From Copromyces sp. CBS 386.78 (Eukaryota; Ascomycota; Sordariomycetes; Sordariales; Sordariaceae), in NCBI GenBank assembly GCA_030685235.1, contig MU839172.1, positions 62,001 to 126,000 of the forward strand: a stretch of 64,000 nucleotides of DNA. The letters run 5' to 3'. The notes below the pieces were generated by a model, which was not told where the DNA came from, made no database searches, and was given only the letters and a program-made list of their open reading frames with translations. This document shows positions 48,001-58,426 of the stretch, piece by piece (within the stretch, counting starts at the first letter, position 1; every line of letters starts with the position of its first letter). The position numbers and the translations under genes are program-made.

Positions 48001-49059
48001 CTCATTCCCAACGTCATGGTTTGGAGTCACGAGCACAAGGGTCACTTCCGCTCCAAGGTCAAGCACATTGTCGAGCGCATGATCCGTCGCTTTGGCTTTG
48101 AGGCCGTCAGCAAGTACTGCCCCGAGGACGACCGGAAGTTGATTGTCAACATCCGCAAGACCAAGGAGCGCGCGAAGCGGAGAAAGGAGGCCGGCAAGGA
48201 GGGTGGTGAGGGTTCGGACGACGAGGCCGGTGGCAGGAAGGCCAGCCGGTTCGAGAGCGAGTACGACCACGCCCTTTACAGCAGCGACGACGACAACGAG
48301 TCGGAGCAGTCCGACGACTCGGACGCCGAGATGACGGGCAAGCGCAGCAAGAAGGGACAGTCACAGCAGAAGGGCGGCAACACGTACATTCTAGAGGACG
48401 AAAACGAGCCTCTGGATCTGCTCGACCGCAACGCCCTCGCCAACATCTCGTCCACCAAGCCAACCAAGCTCAAGAGGCACATCACCAAGTCCAAGGCAAA
48501 GACGGACATGGACGGGAAGCTCGTATTTGGCGAGGACGGCGATGTGATGGAGGTCGACGTGCCCAGACGCGGCAACGACGACGAGGATGGTGTTGGTGCC
48601 TATGTGGCCGCGCTCAAGGGCAAGGATGCGCCTACGAGAGGTCTCCGCGGCAAGCTCAAGTTCTCTAGCAAGGGCAAGAAAAATGACGATAGCGATGACG
48701 AGGATGATGGTATGGACATCGATGATAACACAGCCAAGGAGATCAGGCAAAACATGGGCCGCGGTGGCCGTGGCGGTGGTCGTGGCGGTGGCCGCGGCTT
48801 CGGTGGTGGACGCGGTGGTGGTGGTGACAGGAGAGGTGGCTTCGGCGGTGGACGCGGTGGTGGTGGTGACAGGAGAGGTGGCTTCGGTGGTGGCCGGGCT
48901 GGTGGTGGCGGCGACAGGAGAGGTGGCCCTGGCCGTGGTGGTCCTCGCGGCGGTGGTCGCGGCGGCAACGATCAAGGCAGGAGGAATTTGGGTGAGGGTA
49001 GGAGGACAGGTGGACCTATGCGTGGAGGTGTCAGCAAGGGCGGAAGAGGGAGGAACTAA
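45043..49059 (+). CDS. rrp12: RRP12 homologue, ribosome biogenesis/export HEAT-repeat protein
   Basis: Two exons, 45043-45117 and 45262-49059, 1290 residues. Exon 1 encodes MASTSPSLQEKLDKIRSPNL and joins at QSQKQ|TASVLEAIEATF; an earlier AG at 45190 would run into a stop. The long helical body is the HEAT/NUC173 architecture of Rrp12, with motifs such as PLLRDYTSNTNLAHFKSELV and RSKVKHIVERMIRRFGFEAV. The end carries acidic Ser/Asp patches, a Lys-rich stretch, and from about residue 1199 an RGG box with three tandem copies of a 14-15-residue unit (GGGRGGGGDRRGGF type). Rrp12 is needed for processing and nuclear export of both ribosomal subunits and interacts with the Ran/karyopherin system. 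The RGG tail suggests RNA binding or arginine methylation; I infer this. Confidence 0.93.
48802..48930 (+). repeat. Coding tandem repeat (42/42/45 nt) in the rrp12 RGG tail
   Basis: Units 48802-48843, 48844-48885 and 48886-48930 encode near-identical GGGRGGGGDRRGGF-type peptides. DNA-level identity between units one and two suggests recent duplication. Confidence 0.85.
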
Positions 49060-50777
49060 GTTTGAGTGTTTGTCGGTTTTATCATCTTGTCAGATCAGAT
49101 AGCCTTGCGAGGACACTGCCCCGGGATTTCCGAGTTTGAGATATCATTGTCTGTTTTTGTTTGTCTAATTTGGTAACGGAGTTCGACCTGAAAAGTAACT
49201 ACATAGATGGAACGATCTCTTCAAAGTATGTTATCATTCTTCTCGAATGTATACTGTGATGTTGATGGAAGTGTCATCAGAACAGTTCATCCTGTCCAGA
49301 GGGGACTGCTACGATAACCGCTAACCCTGAGCCTCAGGGGGCAGCATTGCCGCTTCCCATTTGAGTTGCCGGTTGTTGCTTGGCTTGAAATTCCAAGTGG
49401 AGAACCCTAGCCCCGTGCACGGCCACGAACTGGAAACGTCCCGAGTATTTAAAGCCTCCGCTCCCCACCCTCAATTTTGATCGTCTTTTTCCTCTTTTCT
49501 CTCTTCAGAAAGTTGCACCCGGGGACGCAGAATATAGGCCCAATGACGAATTTTACTGTTTCAGACAGTCGTTGGGTTGTATCAACCGGGGAGATTAAAA
49601 CTGAGAGTCTCAAGAATTGCTGTGAATGCGTTGCCCTTGTGGCTCCGTGATGAACACGCGATCCCGTTTGGCTTCGACATTTTGACATCCAATGCTTGCT
49701 TGCTTATAGATAGGCTATGATTTTGAGTTTTGCTTCTATGATGGTGCTGTGATTGAGGTTGTGTGTCTCGCGTTCAGTCGCTGGCATGGGCATAACTAGT
49801 GCACAACATGAACTACACGATGACCGTGAGGTTCATTCGATGTTTCCGTCGGTTCCTGTCATGTTGTCGGGCACGTCCACGGTCCGTCATGTGCCCCCGG
49901 CTTCTCAGTGCCCGTGCTCGTGCGTCTTTGACCGGGGCGGCGTTCGGGCTCTGTTGTCCGACCGTGACCGGTTCAGCTCACTTTGGCTAGTTATGTCTCC
50001 TACCGGTCCGGTCCGGAACGATCCGTTGTGCCATGAACGGTGCCGTGTCCGATTGATGTCGAGGGAGATTGAGTTCAAGTATGAAAGGATGTTGACCTGT
50101 TGGTTGTGTGACCGCGTGTTGCTTTTGAGGAAGGTTGTCATTGATTTTGGTACTCTCCATGCTACGACACGGACTTGCTGTTTTTCGGTTGTCCTATCCA
50201 TCACAGTAAAGCTTTGGAAATCAGATGCCGGTAGTTAGTTGAAATAACAGAACAGTCGAAGGAAAAGGCCTCCGCTCGACAATCAGAGAAGAGGTCTGTC
50301 TTGTGGGTTGGTATGGTACCGTTGGTTTCATGCTCTGAACGTCATGAACTCGTGATACATATGTTGGAAACAGTGACAGGCGCAACCCACCCTACCATTT
50401 TTCTTGTGCTCAAGACATTTCCAGCGGGACAACCCCCCTCTTCCGTCTTCATCAACCTTCCAATCAATCAATTATCCCCAATTTGGTTGGTTCGCCTTAT
50501 TGTTGTTTCTCAAAACATAATGATGGCAAATTTAAGTTTTACGAGTGATTGAGGATCTTGAAGGAGAACGAACGTCAGTGGTCTATCTATGTATGCAGGA
50601 TATCGAGTTGAATATCAACACTTGAAACTTCTAGTGAATTGGCCAAACACTCGGCGCCCACAAAAAAAAAAGGTAAAAATAAACAGATCATCACAAAAAT
50701 CAAAATGGAAGAAGCCATGGAACAAATGATGTCTATCAAGACCAGGAAAATGCGAAAAAAAAAAAGTCAAAAGTAAA
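49060..50777. other. Intergenic region downstream of rrp12
   Basis: 1.7 kb. A frame of about 160 codons at 49753-50238 has no recognisable motif and poor codon character. Otherwise the stretch holds the rrp12 3' UTR and an A-rich run just before the tRNA. Confidence 0.5.
50755..50765 (-). terminator. Pol III terminator of tRNA-Ser
   Basis: On the minus strand a run of about 11 T residues lies 12-22 nt after the mature tRNA 3' end, the standard RNA polymerase III stop. Confidence 0.8.
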
Positions 50778-50877
50778 CGTCACCTGTAGGATTCGAACCT
50801 ACGCTCCCGAGGGAACTGCCTAAACTTGCTTTCTTACGAATAGCAGGGCAGCGCGTTAACCACTCCGCCAAAGTGAC
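50778..50877 (-). tRNA. tRNA-Ser(GCT) with a 19-nt anticodon-loop intron
   Basis: A class II tRNA folds completely. The acceptor is GTCACTT paired with AGGTGAC, discriminator G. The D region is TGGCGGAGTGGTTAACGCG. The anticodon stem CTGCC/GGCAG encloses CTGCTA, then a 19-nt intron (50822-50840) in the canonical place one base after the anticodon. The variable arm is TCCC/GGGA. The T arm GTAGG-TTCGAAT-CCTAC doubles as the B box. The anticodon GCT (50842-50844 on the minus strand) reads AGC/AGT serine codons. The intron requires tRNA splicing endonuclease. Confidence 0.96.
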
Positions 50878-51050
50878 TTGTTAATAACTATTTTATTTTA
50901 TTTTCCTATAAGCAAGGGTAACCAAGCATGCTACGCAATTGTTCTTTGCCCACCAGCTGTCGCGTTGATGGTTCTGCATTGTCATTTCGTCCCTCGTCCA
51001 TTTCCCTATCAAATCATGGTCCGAAATCACACATTCCGGATTTTGAGCTT

Positions 51051-51081
<31 letters not shown>

Positions 51082-52569
51082 CACCGATCAATCTCTCCAT
51101 ACTGTCTGCACAATACCAACCGTCTAACTGAGCCGATCATCGAAGTTCGAACCTTCGGTCAGCTAGTCGTGTTGCATTCTACGTGGGGTTTCTCTCGTGG
51201 CATGCTCGACAGCCAGTCATGAACAACAAAGCTTTCTCAAGAAAAAGGGGAAAGTAAGCGGCGACCGATAGTCTTGCGACGTTCCGTCGTTTCAGGGGCA
51301 GCCCCTGGCAGGTGATACCGTGTGCTTGGTATGGCCGATGACGAGGAACATCTCTTCGCTTCCCGTCCATCCCCACGGCATTCCCAACCTCACCAGCGGC
51401 GCCGCCTCAAACCTGCCCGAGGACCGTGAAGCCATCGATTTACTGATGCAAGTTCCATCCGAACTTCCTGCCTTGCCTGGTACCACCAGATGGCGGTGGA
51501 AGGTCCGGCCTCAAGGTTCAGCTCAACCGATGGCCGCTCCTTCCAATTTGAAGGTTTCTGGGCACAGGCAGACGCGAGTGCACCTTCACTGCCAGAATCG
51601 TAGGAGATGCCTTCAATTTCAGCAGCGACGACCAGACTTCCTCCTCAACCCACACTTCAAAGTGCCGTGAAGCAAGCGCTTTGCCATCGCACCTTCTCGC
51701 CCTTCACCTTCAATCCACGTCTGAACGGGACAACAAACGAAACCTTCGACGCTGCCTGGAGATATCGACCGGGCCAAGTGGAAACCCTCGTTATTGTTCT
51801 CTGCGCACGCTTTAAGCTGGTTTTCAGTCGGGTATCAAATGCCCTTTCTCAATTCCCCACGCCTCTAAGATCGCCATTTGGCTACGCGAGTAAGTGATCA
51901 ATGGAGAAGATGGGTGGACAAGAGGCGCTGGCGGACGAGCCTGTGTAAGTGCTATTCTCTTATCAACTCGTCCATTCCCGCACACTCATCATGCTGTACC
52001 GCACTCTTGTCTTGTCAGCCACTGCAAGTGCAGGATGGATTTCCGGATCACTTATCTTGTTCTTCCTGCTGGCCAGTCCACCAACTTTCTGGCGGTGGCA
52101 GCCAATCGTTATCGGACCCGGACAAGCCCGCTACGTACGACAGCGATGCATTGTGTAGCACCTCTGCTGCCCAAGCAAGAAGGAGAGTCATGATCCTCTG
52201 TTCTACTTCATGCCACGGCTCAAGGGGCTCCAGGCCCAATGGGCACGGCGACCAAGTGGTCCCAACAGGCTGACCTGTTTCGGCTGCATTGACCAGCATC
52301 AGCCATCCAGCCAGCCATCCAGCCAGCCCTGCTGTCATTGGAACGACACGAGCTTCGATCTCCATCGGCTGTCGTAGGGCCGCCATCTCATCATACAGCC
52401 ATGCATCACCTTTATATGGCTGGCTGGCTGCCCCATTGCTCATCAACATGCAGTCCGGGCCACGTTGCTTCGAGAAGCATTGCCGTTCGACATCGTCAAG
52501 TCCAGCGGGGCCGCTATCACCGCTCTTCCCTCCTTACACCATACAGCTTCTCACGGATCGTATCTGCCC
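50878..52569. other. Intergenic region between tRNA-Ser and the FAD oxidoreductase
   Basis: 1.7 kb with a 27-nt T run (51055-51081) and a short ATCCAGCCAGCC tandem near 52305-52330. The open frames around 51320-51670 and 51878-52273 show no family resemblance, so I do not call a gene. Confidence 0.5.
51055..51081. repeat. 27-nt T homopolymer
   Basis: Longest homopolymer in the window. No transcript recognised in front of it. Confidence 0.8.
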
Positions 52570-54350
52570 ATGGCGACGACAGTCGAAGCTAACCGTTACC
52601 CCAGGAAGAAGGTTGCCATTGTCGGCAGTGGTGTTGCGGGAATTGGTGCTCTATGGGCGTTGAACCGAAGCCCTCACGATGTCCACCTCTTTGAGGCTTC
52701 CGACCGGCTCGGGGGACATACCAACACGGTGGACTTTGTCAAGAGAAAGCAAACTACAAAGGTTGATACTGGCTTCATTGTCATGAACAAAGCCACATAC
52801 CGTACGTCTTCTCCCCCAGTCCCACCCACGCATCGGTACCTTGCAGTAGTCCACAGCAGGTGCTTGTATGGTTGGTTGCATACACTAACGTCACCCTATA
52901 GCCAACTTCCTCAACTTTCTCAGCCACATCGGCATTGAGCCTGTCAAGACGGAGATGACCTTTTCGGTCTCTAGAGACTACGGAAAATTTGAGTGGGCTA
53001 GATCCTCACTAAACTCTCTGTTTTCTCAGCGGGGAAATATTTTCTCCCCACGAATGTGGAGGATCATATTCGATATCATCCGCTTCAACCAGTATGCCCT
53101 CGATGTGCTGCGAGTGGACCTTGAGGACACTACCAAAGCAAAGAGCCAGCATGCCGCCACTCACCCTGAGGAGACAATTGGTGAATATCTGGACCGCGAA
53201 GGTTACTCAGATGCCTTCCGAGACGACTACCTAATTCCCATGACCGCAGCTGTGTGGAGTACCAGCCCTGACAAGTGCTCTCTCGAATTCCCTGCCGGTA
53301 CTCTGGTCAGATTTCTGTGCGTATGATCCTCACTATACCTTGTGTCATTGTGTTCAACTGTGCTGACCCCCTCGCAGATGGAACCATCATCTTCTGTCTA
53401 CAGTTACCGCCCGCCCAGACTGGCTTACGATAGCCACGGGCTCCAAGGGCTACATCGACACGGTCATGGATGGTTTCCCACCGAATCATCTTCACCTCAA
53501 GTCTGAAATCACCAGGGTCACTAACGAACCTGACGGTCGTGTTCGTTTGCACATTAAGGGCGGTCGCTCTGAGGTCTTTGACCATGTGATCCTTGCCACC
53601 CATGGCGACCAAGCTTACTCTATCATCCGGGACTCAGCTACCGACGAGGAGCGAGATATCCTGCGCAACTTCAGGACTTCGGATAACGTTGCGGTGTTGC
53701 ACTCTGATACCTCGCTCATGCCGCAGTCCCCGAGGGCTTGGACTAGTTGGAATTACCTGACCAAATCGTCTCCCGTTACTGGCAGGAATATCGACCAGGT
53801 ATCTTTGACTTACAACATGAACATCCTGCAACATATTCCCCGGGAGCAGTACGGCGATGTTTTGGTGACCTTGAACCCTCTCCATCAACCGGACCCTTCG
53901 ACGGTTCAAGGAACCTACATATATGCGCACCCGCTCTACACCCCGGCCGCAATCAAAGCTCAAGACCGGCTCGACTACATCCAGAACACCCGAGGTATCA
54001 GTTACGCAGGCGCCTGGACCAAATACGGGTTTCATGAAGATGGATTTAGCAGTGGCATTCGGGTTGCCATGGAACACTTGGGCGGACGGATTCCGTTCGA
54101 GTACAAGGATTCAACGTACAGCCGTGGCATGAAGCCGGAGCTGGGATTCCTTGACTGGCTCTTGAGAATCTGGATCTGGTTCATCCAGGTTCTCTTCATC
54201 AGCGTGTTCGACAAGTTCAGCGCGCAAGGTGCAGCAAGCCGCCGACTGGCCTCACATGTTAATAGCAAGGTAAACGGCTCGGTCATTGCTGCTCAGAGGG
54301 TTTCGGGACATATTAATGGCGGATATGGTTACAGCAAGAAGCACATTTAA
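52570..54350 (+). CDS. FAD-dependent amine-oxidase-like oxidoreductase (COG2907 type)
   Basis: Three exons, 52570-52801, 52902-53316 and 53378-54350, 539 residues. The N-terminal dinucleotide-binding fold is clear: VAIVGSGVAGIGALWALNRS (GxGxxG, residues ~15-34), then HLFEASDRLGGHTNTVD with the GGH flavin motif, and VDTGFIVMNKATY. Splices give TYP|NFLNFLSHIGI and VRFL|WNHHLLS. The middle has LIPMTAAVWSTSPDKCSLEF, typical of the COG2907 predicted FAD/NAD-binding group. Near the end lie SYAGAWTKYGFHEDGFSSGI and a hydrophobic helix LDWLLRIWIWFIQVLFISVF that may anchor it to a membrane. In bacteria relatives sit beside cyclopropane/fatty-acid modification genes; the substrate here is unknown. Upstream in-frame codons lack an ATG, so the start is secure. 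Confidence 0.88.
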
Positions 54351-54755
54351 TGGACGGGGTGTATACGATATTATGGGAACAATGAGTCGCTCACACATGC
54401 GAGTCCCTAATGATGGGAAAGGAAGGAATCACAAGTTCACGGAGGGGAATGTAGATATTTGAAGGGAATGGCAGGGCTATATGGGCGTTGTTGAGCCCCG
54501 CGTTAGATTGACTAATGAGGATGACTGGCTTTAATTACGCAGCGTTCTCTGCGATGCCTAGGGGATGTACGCCGGGTGACGTATCCTCCTCGCACGATAA
54601 CAACTGACAACACCACTATGCTGATTCTATACCGACTCTATCCGTGTCCATGGTCTAAGAACAATTACTTTTCTTTTGCGACACCCGTAACAAGGCATCG
54701 TAATGCATCGATCGCAGATAAACTTCCTTACCAAGTCTCACTTCGCAATGCGTCC
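54351..54755. other. Convergent 3' region
   Basis: About 0.4 kb between the FAD oxidoreductase and the DCAF4-like gene. Presumably 3' UTRs. Confidence 0.65.
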
Positions 54756-56932
54756 TCAAAACTCCTCTTCACAGCCATACCCCTCCTCCACTCTCGCTGT
54801 CCTATTCTTGTTCTTCCTTCCCTTACTAGTCTCCACCCCAAACGAGTACTTCTTGATCCTCGGCCCCTCGCCCACAAACAAGCTCGGATGCCTATCACCC
54901 GGTAACGTCCGGAACATTAAACTCTTGATCACGTTGCCCCTGCTGAAAGCATCATACGGCCCCACATCTGCATCGTCGTCATCATCATCTCCTCCCCCTC
55001 CACCGGAAAAACCAATCCTATCGATAGTACTGCTCGACACGCGTGAGCCGTCAAGCAAAGAGTATAAGCCTACCGTCCCGTCGTCGTGCGCGGCGGCTGC
55101 TAGGTTGTAAGCCGTGTAGTTGGGGGCAGAGAGCACGTCGAAGCCGATGTGGATGTTTTCGGCGTTGCGATAGGTAGGGAAAGTGAGGATGGGGGCGGTG
55201 GGTGTGGACATGGTTAGCGGGTTGAAGGGGGTGGGTTTTCTGGGCTTGTGTCTGGCTCGGGGTTGGTGTTGTGGTGCTTTTTGGTTGTGATAGGGCTTGT
55301 TTCTGTTTCTGCTGCTACCAGGCTCGGAGCCGGAGCCGGAGCATGAGGGTTGCCAATCCATGGCTGTATCCATCGTACTGGTCCCGTCGAAATCGTCAGA
55401 GATGGTGCTGCCCTTTTCGGTCTTACACCACCGGATGTCATAAAGACGCATGGCGCTCATCGGACCCGCCACCAGCACCCCGTGAGGCCCGACAGAGCGG
55501 ACGTGCGCCGCGCTGGAAGGGTGCTTGATCCAACCCCATTCCTCTTCGGGGAGGCGCATATCCAGCACGCAGACGCGGCCGGTTCGGCCGCCGACAAGTA
55601 TCACTTCGGCGGGGTTGACGGTCAAGAAACCGAGGCTCAGGACTTCGCCGTGCTTGGCCATGGGTGGTGGGGCGTCGAGGTTGTGTTTGGAGGATGGCGG
55701 CGGACCAGGCTTAGTTAGCCAGCTTAGGCGGGAGTCGTTGGTGAGTTGGAGGAGACCGACGTCGCCGCCGGCGATGCAGGTCACGCGAGAATAAGAGGGG
55801 GCCGGGCAGGAGGTGTTGATGACGCCGTATTTGGTGCCTTTGGGAGTGGGCGCGGAGATTTTGATGAGGTTCGGGGCTGAGGAGAGTGTTAGTCGACTGC
55901 TGGGTTCCACCATGGCTGGTGTATTGGGATGATATGGCGAGGCTTACAGTTGCCCAACTGCCATGTCGGCCGCTCTTCCTCTTCTATGGGAGGCTCAGAT
56001 TGGCTTGGAGAGAACCAAGCAATAGAGGGAGTGCGCGTCGGCATCCTGGATGTGAGAAACATCCTGCCGGATGGCTCATGAAATCTGAGCGACGAGAGCT
56101 GAGGGATGGTGATTGTTTCCGGCATTGGCATGAAATCAGTTCGTCTGTATCTGACGTTCGCGTAGGCGAAGTTGATTCTGATGTCGAGCCAAGGTCAGCA
56201 CTGAACAAGTGTCAACGTAGGTAAAACAACTTACTCATCAGCCCCATCCCTCGGGATGTACGAGCTCGTCAAGGAGTCGTCGTCAACCGCTGCTCTGACC
56301 ATCAGTATACCGGTTCAAACCAACCTCTAGGAAAAAAGCACCCACCAGCATAAGTAACACCAAGACCTGTCCTCGAGTCCGAACCTCCAACCCACAAGTG
56401 AGAAATGGTTCCAATCATGATTCCGTTTTGAATCAGGTCTGGCCAGAGGTCGACCTTGCCCTTGTCACTCAACCCTCTGGCCCAAGATTTGATCACCGTA
56501 TTGTCATCTCGGCCATTGTGAACCACCGGTATATACCGGGCTGTCTCTCTTTCCAGAAATCCTCCCAAGAGAGGGTCTTCCAGGATCTTTGATCGCTTTA
56601 GTTTTTGAGGGAACGCAAGCAGCTTCTTTGCCTTTTCGTCTTCTACACGCTTCTTCTCTTCGAGTAGACGACGCCGCTTTACATCGTTGTTTGTATAGCG
56701 AGTCGTTGGCGCCGTTTTGCTGTCTTCGATCTTGAAGTACTTGCCCTTTTCGGGGTCTGGAAGAGTGTTAGTGAGCTGGACGAGTCTATACGGAGAGGGA
56801 GGTAGCCCGATCCCAGGTTACGTAGTAATTGCCCTTGATCTCAGGCTGGATTTCACGTCGCAGAGAAACCATGTGTGATGAGTAGTGTTCACCATACGTA
56901 CCAAAATAGAACCCCGGGAGCTCTACCGGCAT
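54756..56932 (-). CDS. WD-repeat protein, DCAF4 (WDR21)-like
   Basis: Five exons, 56932-56902, 56756-56346, 56289-56235, 56177-55948 and 55876-54756, 615 residues. The start MPVELPGFYF joins DPEKGKYFKI, the GFYYDPEKxxYF-type signature of DCAF4 proteins. A Lys/Arg-rich helix follows (KRRRLLEEKKRVEDEKAKKL). Beta-propeller blades are seen as ILVGGRTGRVCVLDMRLPEE, VRSVGPHGVLVAGPMSAMRL then YDIRW, and AAAAHDDGTVGLYSLLDGSR. A Ser/Arg/Asn/Gln insert around 375-425 and an Asp run interrupt the propeller. DCAF4 proteins are substrate receptors for CUL4-DDB1 ubiquitin ligases; the role in fungi is inferred. The exon 3 acceptor (CAGAG or CAGAGCAG) and the exon 5 acceptor (CTCAG after a CTAAC box) were chosen by frame and signal strength, and may be off by one codon. 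Confidence 0.78.
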
Positions 56933-58426
56933 CTTTGAAATCTTGCTGTTGCTGCTGCCGATTTGGCAAGATAGCAATAATGTGCTCCCACGGAAGAGGA
57001 CAAAAAGTCCTTGCAAGTATCACGTGTGACAACCACTGCCACAAGCCACGACGAGAATAGCCTCACGTTCTTTCTGGACGTCGTTCCCCACTGGCCCTTT
57101 CGTTTATGCCTGGCCCGTTCTGTTAAAGCCTTCACGAGCACTCTTTCATCCAACTCTTTTCCCCGTCCTCAAACCCACGACACAAAAATAACCGTGCCAG
57201 AGTTTTAAAGGCAGCGAGGTTGATTCTTCACGAAACCCAAATAACAGAGCCTGCAGCCGCGAGGTCTAAAGCCCAACAAAGCTGCCTTAGGAGCTTCAGG
57301 TTTGCTTCAAAGACCACTGCTGAGTTTGCTCGCTTGGCAGGAGCGATGTTGTTCCCGGTTCAATCTTGCAGCCTGGCTTAGCCAAGCGTTTGTGCAAAGA
57401 GGTGCAAGTCTTGGCCCTCTGCTGTCCCGAAAGGCCTCTTTCGCCTGCCTCTTTTGCTCGTACAATGCAGACAATGCACGATAGCTCTTCCCTTCTGATA
57501 CAATCAGTCCGCCGCCGCCGTGTGAAACAAGGGGAAGTGACGATCCTCTGTGCTGCCGAGTCGTCACGACCGATCCAATTCGTGCCGGCAAGCCAAGAGT
57601 AAGTTTGAGAGGTCGTCTGCATGGATGCAAATTGGAGGCAGCGCGTAGTTTCTCCCGCGATAGGCAACGCGTGTTGATGCACTGTAAGTCAAAAGTAGAG
57701 ATACAAGAAACAGTAAGTATCTATGAACCTAGTCAGCGACTGTTGAAATTTGCCTTTGGGATGTTGAGACTGCGTCTGAGCGTGTTTCATAGTTGAACAC
57801 TTACGCAGGAGCGTCTTGTGTGTTTTGGTATGGAGTTTTGACACTTGAAGGTTGACCGAGTCGGGAGTGGCGCCAGATGTCAGTCAGAAGTTGAAGGAAG
57901 AGAAATAGTTGTGTCATTGCGTTGTGGCCAGCTCCATGTTAGCGTGGTGTTCAGACTTTTTGGAGAGTCAGTCAGGCCCACTTTGCCAGGTCACGGGTAT
58001 CTGCATTTCGCGTCCTTAGAGGTACCTACAACGCCGCCCAACTTCCTGGGAAACCACCCGAACATGAGGAGCTGTAGGGCTCCAAATCTCCAAAGTTTTT
58101 GAGTCTCCAAAAAGCCATCTCAAGTGTCCACTACTTCACACGCTCAACATGGCAGACCTCACAGGAACTTATTAGGTTATTAGATTTTACGGATTTAGTA
58201 TTAGTATCTAAGAAATGTAATGGGTACGTATACCCCAAAAAGAAGTTGTGGATACAAATTCCAGAAAGAAAAGCCTGGCGGCAAACTCCCAGCCCTAATC
58301 TAAAATCTTCAATGGCTGAGTTGCCACCAAGGGGTATACCAAAGGGGGGGGTATATGGAGTTATCATCCCGTCATTTCAACCAGGCGACCTTCATGAACA
58401 TTGCACCCGGAAAATCATTATATCGC
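56933..58426. other. Intergenic region between the DCAF4-like gene and pma-1
   Basis: 1.5 kb holding the DCAF4-like promoter and pma-1 3' flank. A short A+T-rich island (about 58150-58210) stands out. No gene or RNA recognised. Confidence 0.6.

Noticed and set aside
46552..48270. 572-codon open frame antisense to rrp12
   Set aside because: Same cause: codon bias of the rrp12 coding strand leaves the complementary frame open. Protein-like motifs are absent.
49753..50238. 161-codon plus-strand frame downstream of rrp12
   Set aside because: Cys/Arg-rich, no family resemblance and no splice partners.
55889..55913. Start of the DCAF4-like protein at MVEPSSRLTL (55913)
   Set aside because: This ATG lies within a 72-bp intron with a CTAAC branch box and CTCAG acceptor; the conserved N-terminus is in four upstream exons.
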